A stretch of DNA of 64,000 nt from contig NZ_JADNOP010000015.1 in assembly GCF_015557635.1 (NCBI RefSeq), positions 1 to 64,000 of the forward strand, in the 5' to 3' direction. The notes below the pieces were generated by a model. It was not told where the DNA came from. It saw nothing but the letters and a program-made list of their open reading frames with translations, and made no database searches. The position numbers were made by a program, and so were the translations under genes. This DNA is from Fusicatenibacter saccharivorans (GTDB lineage Bacteria; Bacillota; Clostridia; Lachnospirales; Lachnospiraceae). This document shows, piece after piece, positions 59,158 through 64,000 of the stretch. How positions within the stretch are numbered: position 1 is the first letter of the stretch; each line of letters starts with the position of its first letter.

Positions 59158-60458
59158 TTAATGCTTCATAGCACTCCCGCTATAAATTACTTTCATCAGT
59201 AATTCCACATCAACAGGCTTAGCAACATGTTCATTCATCCCTGCTTCTTTTGCCCTTATTCTGTCCTCCGTGAACGCATTTGCTGTCATTGCAATGATCG
59301 GTATTTTCTTTGCATCCTCTCTGTCCAGAGACCTAATCATCTTTGTAGCTTCATAACCATTCATGACCGGCATCATAATGTCCATAAGAATGACATCAAA
59401 TTCACCAGGTTCACTATTTCTGAACAGTTCAACAGCTTCCTGACCATCCCATGTTTTTGTCACGTCGGCACCTTTTTTCTTTCAGGAAATCCTCTCTTAG
59501 CTGCCCGCCGTTTTCTGTTTCCATTTTAATATTTGTACTCATTTGTCTGGCACTTTCAATGGCACGGAGGAGACTTTTGGATTCCGAAGATTCATTATAA
59601 TGGGTGTAGTGGAACACTGCACTTTCACATAGTTTACAATCTCCACCATTCTTTTCTCTGCTTCTGCTTTTTCTGCGTGGAAGAAATAAAACAGAGAGAC
59701 TACAGCTACACAGATTCCTATCAGACCGCCGAGCAGCTGGATCCGTTTTTCTCCACCTCCAGATACTTCTGGGGATCATCCAGGTATTTTTCAATGATTT
59801 TCAGGGATGTGCCATCCAGACGCATCTCTTCCTGTGTCTGGCCCATCTGCTCACAGATTCCCCTGTCATCCTCTTTTGCAAAAGCAACGCCTATTCCGGT
59901 GATCATCAGAGGCTCTTCCAGGATACGGAAGCTTGCATCATAATCCTTCCTATACTGAACGATAGATTCCTCGTGTGCAGCAACCGCATCTACATATCCT
60001 TTTCCCAGAAACGTATAGATCAGCTCCCGGTGTCCCAGGATGATCAGATTTCCCAGCTTTGGGATCCTCTCATCCGTCCGGTTCAGAAAGATGCTTTCCG
60101 GTTTGGTTGTGGACTGGACAGCGGTAATCGTCAAGACGTCCTTCCATAGAAAAAACAGCCCATGATACAATCAATCTCGCCGCTCTCCACCAGTTCTTTT
60201 TTCTCCTCCCAGTTGATCTGGACAACCTTCACCTGTTATCCCATTCTTTTGAATGCTTCCGTAGCCAGTTCTACATCAATTCCTGTCGGTACACCATCCT
60301 CATTCAGATAATTGTATGGTGGATAGCTGTCGCTGCCGAGGGTAATAACAGGCTTTTCGGTTTCTTCTTTCGTGTTATCTGTGTTTTTGCACCCTGCCAG
60401 GGTGACTGCTAAATATCAAAAGTCCTAATAAAATTACTATAGTTTTTCTTAATTTCAA
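59158..60458 (-). pseudogene. Broken binding-protein/sensor kinase/receiver hybrid
   Basis: Pieces in three frames rebuild a membrane sensor. A lipoprotein-like start (LAGCKNTDNT) and a periplasmic amino-acid-binding-type domain (SDSYPPYNYLNEDGVPTGID, KNSERIPKLGNL-type segments) come first. A membrane helix (LLGGLIGICVAVVSLFYFF), a helical linker (HYNESSESKSLLRAIESARQM), and the second half of a receiver domain (VILMDIMMPVMNGYEATK, PIIAMTANAF) follow. Lesions: a frameshift near 60408, an in-frame TAA at 60236-60238, an extra base in the A-run 60150-60155, frameshifts near 59765 and 59600, and a deletion near 59465 that removed the kinase core and the front of the receiver. Confidence 0.75.
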
Positions 60459-60482
60459 TGAATGATTATGTTTTTGCGTTTA

Positions 60483-62657
60483 CTACCCCTTTTTTGTCAG
60501 CAGTTTTGTGATCGCTCTTTTTAATCGCGGAATATCAATCGGCTTTCCAATATGTTCATTCATCCCGGCCTCCAGACATGCTTTCCGATCTTCCTCAAAA
60601 GCATTTGCCGTCATGGCAATGATTGGAATCTTTTTGGCATCTTCACGTTCCAGCATACGAATTGCTTTTGTTGCTTCCAGCCCATCCATGACCGGCATCA
60701 TCACATCCATGATGATGACATCATACTCATCCAACCTGGAATTCTGAAATATTTCAAATGCCTCTTTTCCGTTTTTCGCTTCTGTAATGTTCAGATGCTC
60801 CTCCTCCAGGATTGCATGGGCTATCTCCATATTAATGACATTATCTTCAACAAGAAGCACCCGTTTTCCTGACAGATCCATATCCTGTGAGTAGCTGTCC
60901 TTCTGTGAATCATTATTTTCAGCCAAATAATCTATTTCAAATGGAACCGTAACCGTAAACGTGCTTCCTACATTTTCTTCGCTTTCCAGTTCTATCGTTC
61001 CACCCATCCGTTCAACAATATCTTTGACAATCGAAAGTCCCAGACCGGAGCCACTGAATGTTGTAGTTGACTGTTTGCCTTCCTGCGCAAAAGCATCAAA
61101 CGCATGTTTTTGAAATTCTTCACTCATACCAAGACCGGTATCTGAACATACAAACTGAAAAACAGCTATATTCCCATCATCCGATAATTCTTCGCAATGA
61201 ACATTCACTGTTCCATGAAAATGATTGTATTTAATCGCGTTGGAAGAAAGATTCATTAAAACCCTGCTCAGATGTACCGGACTTCCAATCAAATATCTGT
61301 GGCGGATTGTGCTTGCTTCCACGCCGCCTTCAAATCTTACACCATTCTCATAAGCACTCATTGCAACAACCGTCAGATTATTCCTTAACAGTTCTGCCAG
61401 ATCAAAGGATTTATGTTCCAACACAAGGGAACCGGATTCCAGTTTGCCGATATCCAGGACATTGTTGATCAGATTTTGCAGATAATCGGCGGACTGAAGT
61501 ACCTTCTTCCTGCATTCCCTTAACTTGACCACATCATTGTTATATTTTTCAGCGATATGGATCATCCCCACGATTCCGTTTAGCGGTGTACGGATATCGT
61601 GGCTCATACGCCGGAGAAAGGCTGTTTTTGAAAGATTCGCGCGATGAGCATCTTCCATGCTTTCCTTAAGCTGTTTCTGATACATGAGTTCCCGTGATTT
61701 TTCTTCCGTAATATCTCGTACGACATAAAGCACATCCACAGCGTTTCCATGTGCATCTCTGCTCTTTACAATAAATCTGGCCAGCCGCCATTCTCCGTTT
61801 ACTCCCATAAATTCAATCGAAACAGAATTCGTATTACGAAGTCTCTCTGTCAATGTATCAAAGTCAAGAAACTCCCGGTATTTTTCTCTCTCTTCCTGGG
61901 CGGCAAATGCTGTTGGAAGTCTTTCCATAACATCATCAATTTTCCCCTTTTGTCCAAGGATTTTTTGCACAAGGTCATGGCCTTTCAAAAGCTCATATGT
62001 CCGCTCTTTAACATTGGCTTGTACGATTGTTACATACAACGTAGCAATTGCGGCAATAATCTCTGACCTCTTTGTCGCCTCATCAAGAGCCTTTTTCAAC
62101 AGTACCGTACTTTTCAGATTTTCCCTCACACATCCAAGATGTCCGCCAACATCAGACAGCAGTGTAATGGAAATCTCATTCTGCCTCAAATCAGGATTAT
62201 CTACCCCGATGAATCCATTCATCTGATGATTGGCATAAATCGGCACCGCAATCAAGGAACATATTTCCTGTGTTTTTAACAATTCATATTCTTCCGGTTC
62301 AGAATTTTTTGTCGCTTCCAGATCATGAATCACGATTACTTCCTTGTTTTCAAATCGTTTCACCCAGTTCGGCATCGAACTGACCGGGATTGCCTGAAGG
62401 TTATCTATCTCTGGTGCCACTCCATCGGCACACCATTCAAATGTATTGCTCAGACTGTCCTTCTGATCGGTTTCCCAGTCAAAAACATATACCCGGTCTG
62501 CCCCTGTATAGTTTCCAATCGCCTGCAACAAAGAGTGAATGATTTCTGACAGCTCCTGCTCATTTTCCACCTGATCCATAAGCGATATCTGATGCAGGAT
62601 CGTGTCCATACTATGTAATTTTATTTGATAGAGTTCCTGAATCTCTTTTGTTTTCAT
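60483..62657 (-). CDS. Hybrid sensor histidine kinase/response regulator with GAF and PAS domains
   Basis: This is a 724-residue soluble sensor. A GAF-like domain spans about 30-180 (DRVYVFDWETD, ICSLIAVPIYANHQMNGFIGVDN). A PAS-like domain spans about 205-320. The HisKA phosphorylation site is MSHDIRTPLNG with His 353, and the HATPase has NLSSNAIKYN, DTGLGM and GSGLGLSI. The C-terminal receiver has the phospho-acceptor in IIMDVMMP and the lysine in HIGKPID. There is no membrane segment or output domain, so it must pass the phosphate on or act through its receiver. Its receiver is clearly related to the one in the broken neighbour downstream, implying an older duplication. Confidence 0.9.
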   Translation of the reverse strand: MKTKEIQELYQIKLHSMDTILHQISLMDQVENEQELSEIIHSLLQAIGNYTGADRVYVFDWETDQKDSLSNTFEWCADGVAPEIDNLQAIPVSSMPNWVKRFENKEVIVIHDLEATKNSEPEEYELLKTQEICSLIAVPIYANHQMNGFIGVDNPDLRQNEISITLLSDVGGHLGCVRENLKSTVLLKKALDEATKRSEIIAAIATLYVTIVQANVKERTYELLKGHDLVQKILGQKGKIDDVMERLPTAFAAQEEREKYREFLDFDTLTERLRNTNSVSIEFMGVNGEWRLARFIVKSRDAHGNAVDVLYVVRDITEEKSRELMYQKQLKESMEDAHRANLSKTAFLRRMSHDIRTPLNGIVGMIHIAEKYNNDVVKLRECRKKVLQSADYLQNLINNVLDIGKLESGSLVLEHKSFDLAELLRNNLTVVAMSAYENGVRFEGGVEASTIRHRYLIGSPVHLSRVLMNLSSNAIKYNHFHGTVNVHCEELSDDGNIAVFQFVCSDTGLGMSEEFQKHAFDAFAQEGKQSTTTFSGSGLGLSIVKDIVERMGGTIELESEENVGSTFTVTVPFEIDYLAENNDSQKDSYSQDMDLSGKRVLLVEDNVINMEIAHAILEEEHLNITEAKNGKEAFEIFQNSRLDEYDVIIMDVMMPVMDGLEATKAIRMLEREDAKKIPIIAMTANAFEEDRKACLEAGMNEHIGKPIDIPRLKRAITKLLTKKG

Positions 62658-62720
62658 TTTCTATCCCCCCCTGCAGTAAAACTATTATGGTTACGTCTGT
62701 GAAATAACACCGTAAGAAAG

Positions 62721-62802
62721 GATCCTGCTACGGCAGGATTCTCCGCCTAAACTTATGCAAAAAAACTGGTTTTATTATACTCTAACACTTTACTGCACAC
62801 AA
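62721..62802 (-). promoter_or_regulatory. Promoter and leader hairpin of the hybrid kinase gene
   Basis: TTGTGT (62802-62797), a 17-base spacer and TATAAT (62779-62774) on the minus strand. In the leader AATCCTGC pairs with GCAGGATC (62721-62740) with a 4-nt loop, which may control expression. The start codon is 64 bases beyond it. Confidence 0.6.
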
Positions 62803-62938
62803 GAAAAACATTACCTTTTAGCGTTAAAAGGCAAAAAAAGAACAGCAACTGTGCCCAAAGTTCCAGTGATGTGTATCAAAAACGGAAATGGACTTTCGGC
62901 AGATATATTTTCTTCTGTTTCTCTGTCTTCAGGATCAG

Positions 62939-63306
62939 ATGGAGGAACTGACAAAACAGACACAGACCCGCAATGATAAGATGCAGCTGATGATGGAACA
63001 GATCGTGCTGTCCAATAAGAGCAGCCAAAAAGAAAAAACAGATCGGCAAAAAGAATGAAAACAGCTTCCAGATGCCATATCAAGATGTTACCGCTTTGTG
63101 CCTGAAAAGTCGAAGTTGAGGAACATCATATTTTGGAGATCTGAAGATCGCAGGGTGCTGGGTACATTACAGGCGCAAGTTCCATGAGGCACTGGAGGTC
63201 ATACCGAAAGATCTGAGGAAACAGTCTGTTTTGTACCTCATCATGAACCCGATCCGTGCGATTTACCGGGAGGAAGGAAAGCTTTCCGGTCTTTCATCAG
63301 ACGAAC
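62939..63306 (+). pseudogene. IS66-type transposase remnant
   Basis: Two pieces of an IS66 TnpC-like protein are readable on the plus strand. The first runs from 62939 to 63058 (MEELTKQTQTRNDKMQLMMEQIVLSNKSSQ). The second, from about 63150, reads IAGCWVHYRRKFHEALEVIPKDL ... AIYREEGKLSGLSSDERT, the conserved part that follows the DDE region in IS66 proteins. Between them fragments such as CYRFVPEKSK occur in other frames. Deletions and frameshifts remove most of the gene, and the zinc finger and catalytic core are gone. It abuts the wall-binding-repeat fragment at about 63306. Confidence 0.65.
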
Positions 63307-63480
63307 GGACTGCCCATCGACTTTTACATAATAAATTCCGCTGATCCATTTAGATTCCTGCAGCGCTCCGTTCTTATCCATGTAATACCATTTTCCACCG
63401 ATCTTCTGCCAGCCAGTCTGCATTTTGCCGTTTTTGTTCAAATAATACTTTGTGTTTTCTATGGCGGCCTTCACATGCAC
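63306..63480 (-). pseudogene. Fragment of a cell-wall-binding-repeat protein
   Basis: The minus strand encodes YYLNKNGKMQTGWQKIGGKWYYMDKNGALQESKWISGIYYVKVDGQSV, two and a half wall-binding (choline-binding type) repeats. It is open upstream for about 50 residues without a convincing start, and it breaks off where the IS66 remnant begins. It is a leftover of a larger surface protein, perhaps a relative of the lipoprotein at 53248-54033. Confidence 0.6.
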
Positions 63481-63641
63481 ATCCGCAGAGGTATTGCTAG
63501 AACAACGGCTGCTATCGCTGAAGTTCCCCGTAATAATTCATTTTTTCTTACACTTTTTATGGGTTGCAAGTAAAATTATCAGTATGTAATATATCATACT
63601 ATACATTCCTTAAAATTACTATTTTTATTTGCGCAGATGGT

Positions 63642-63689
63642 AAAAAAGCCGGCAGCGATCCTTTCCATTCAGGATCACTGCCGGCTTTT
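63642..63689. terminator. Bidirectional terminator after the PFL gene
   Basis: AAAAAGCCGGCAG-GATCC pairs with GGATC-CTGCCGGCTTTT, 10-nt loop. It stands 12 bases past the PFL stop. Confidence 0.87.
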
Positions 63690-63700
63690 CAGCTTTCTCT

Positions 63701-64000
63701 TTAGTTTTTAAACGAATGAATCGGTGCCGGGATTCTTCCTGTTCTGTTGACGAATGCCTCGCAGGAGAAGTTGTTGACCGGCATGATCGGTGCATAGCCG
63801 AGGAGGCCGCCGAATTCTACGGTCTCGCCCACGCCTTTTCCGATGACCGGGATCAGGCGGACTGCCGTTGTTTTCTGGTTAACCATACCGATGGCAAGCT
63901 CATCTGCGATGATTCCGGAGATGGTCGATGCTTTCGTGTCTCCCGGGATGGCGATCATATCAAGACCTACGGAGCAGACACAGGTCATTGCCTCGAGTTT
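63701..64000 (-). CDS. PFL (UPF0210/DUF711) family protein, C-terminal part
   Basis: The C-terminal 100 residues of a PFL-like protein of the UPF0210 family are visible: [55 protein letters not shown] and the terminal [12 protein letters not shown]. The family resembles pyruvate-formate-lyase in fold and is widespread in clostridia, often next to an ACT-domain gene. Its function is not known. The N-terminal part, about 350 residues, lies beyond the window. Confidence 0.88.
   Translation of the reverse strand, partial: KLEAMTCVCSVGLDMIAIPGDTKASTISGIIADELAIGMVNQKTTAVRLIPVIGKGVGETVEFGGLLGYAPIMPVNNFSCEAFVNRTGRIPAPIHSFKN

Noticed and set aside
59429-59794. A 121-codon open reading frame within the broken kinase region
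   Set aside because: Its first half is out of frame with the ancestral protein, and only its later part (linker helix) is ancestral. It is a by-product of frameshifts.

Overview
The window looks like a chromosomal segment of a Gram-positive, anaerobic gut Clostridium-type bacterium, most likely family Lachnospiraceae. This rests on gene content (DUF4317, DUF3793, DUF2325 and DUF6110 proteins, a FeoA-FeoA-FeoB cluster with its small Cys-rich partner, a ThrRS-like/uridine kinase fusion, pta-ackA), on sigma-A style promoters with strong Shine-Dalgarno sites, and on moderate GC. The genus cannot be fixed from the sequence alone. Most genes lie on the minus strand.

Layout. 1-780: edge of an IS200/IS605-type element (tnpA, first 12 codons of tnpB) and a strongly folded non-coding stretch. 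780-9000: an ABC-F ATPase, then a glycerol-3-phosphate type uptake system (ugpC-ugpA-ugpE-ugpB) followed by a glycerophosphodiesterase and a HAD-IIA phosphatase. 9286-9487: a 202-bp near-perfect palindrome. 9500-14656: polyphosphate metabolism (ppk, ppx) and a DUF815 ATPase. 14733-20156: pheA, divergent pyrBI with a folded leader, an MFS transporter, and an SdpR/SdpI pair preceded by a 160-nt hairpin. 20298-23443: nadABC with a palindromic operator over its promoter. 23572-26466: an AI-2E-family permease lying between two copies of one promoter, then a DUF4317 gene.

26560-34500 is an iron-homeostasis island. It holds a DUF2325-DUF3793-flavodoxin operon, a P1B-type ATPase with a DUF6110 partner, a divergent Fur-like regulator, and feoA-feoA-feoB with its Cys-rich partner. 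A GTTAG-N6-CTAAC palindrome sits at both main promoters and in the feoA-feoB gap. A separate classical Fur-box-like sequence lies upstream of the ATPase operon. I regard this as the most interesting regulatory system in the window.

34646-45100: an M3 peptidase fused to a GNAT acetyltransferase, maf, RNase P RNA, a nucleoside kinase, the dgt-dnaG-rpoD-trmK group, and two identical tRNA-Leu(AAG) genes. 45141-58782: ilvA, then the plsX-acpP-rnc-smc-ftsY group, a cell-wall-binding lipoprotein, rpmF, yceD, ackA, pta, and divergent tmcAL. 58812-63480: decaying accessory DNA (a broken binding-protein/sensor-kinase/receiver gene, a sensory-domain remnant, an IS66 fragment abutting a cell-wall-binding-repeat fragment) around one intact hybrid histidine kinase. 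The window ends inside a PFL (UPF0210) gene.

All calls come from reading the sequence and from family knowledge. No searches were run.
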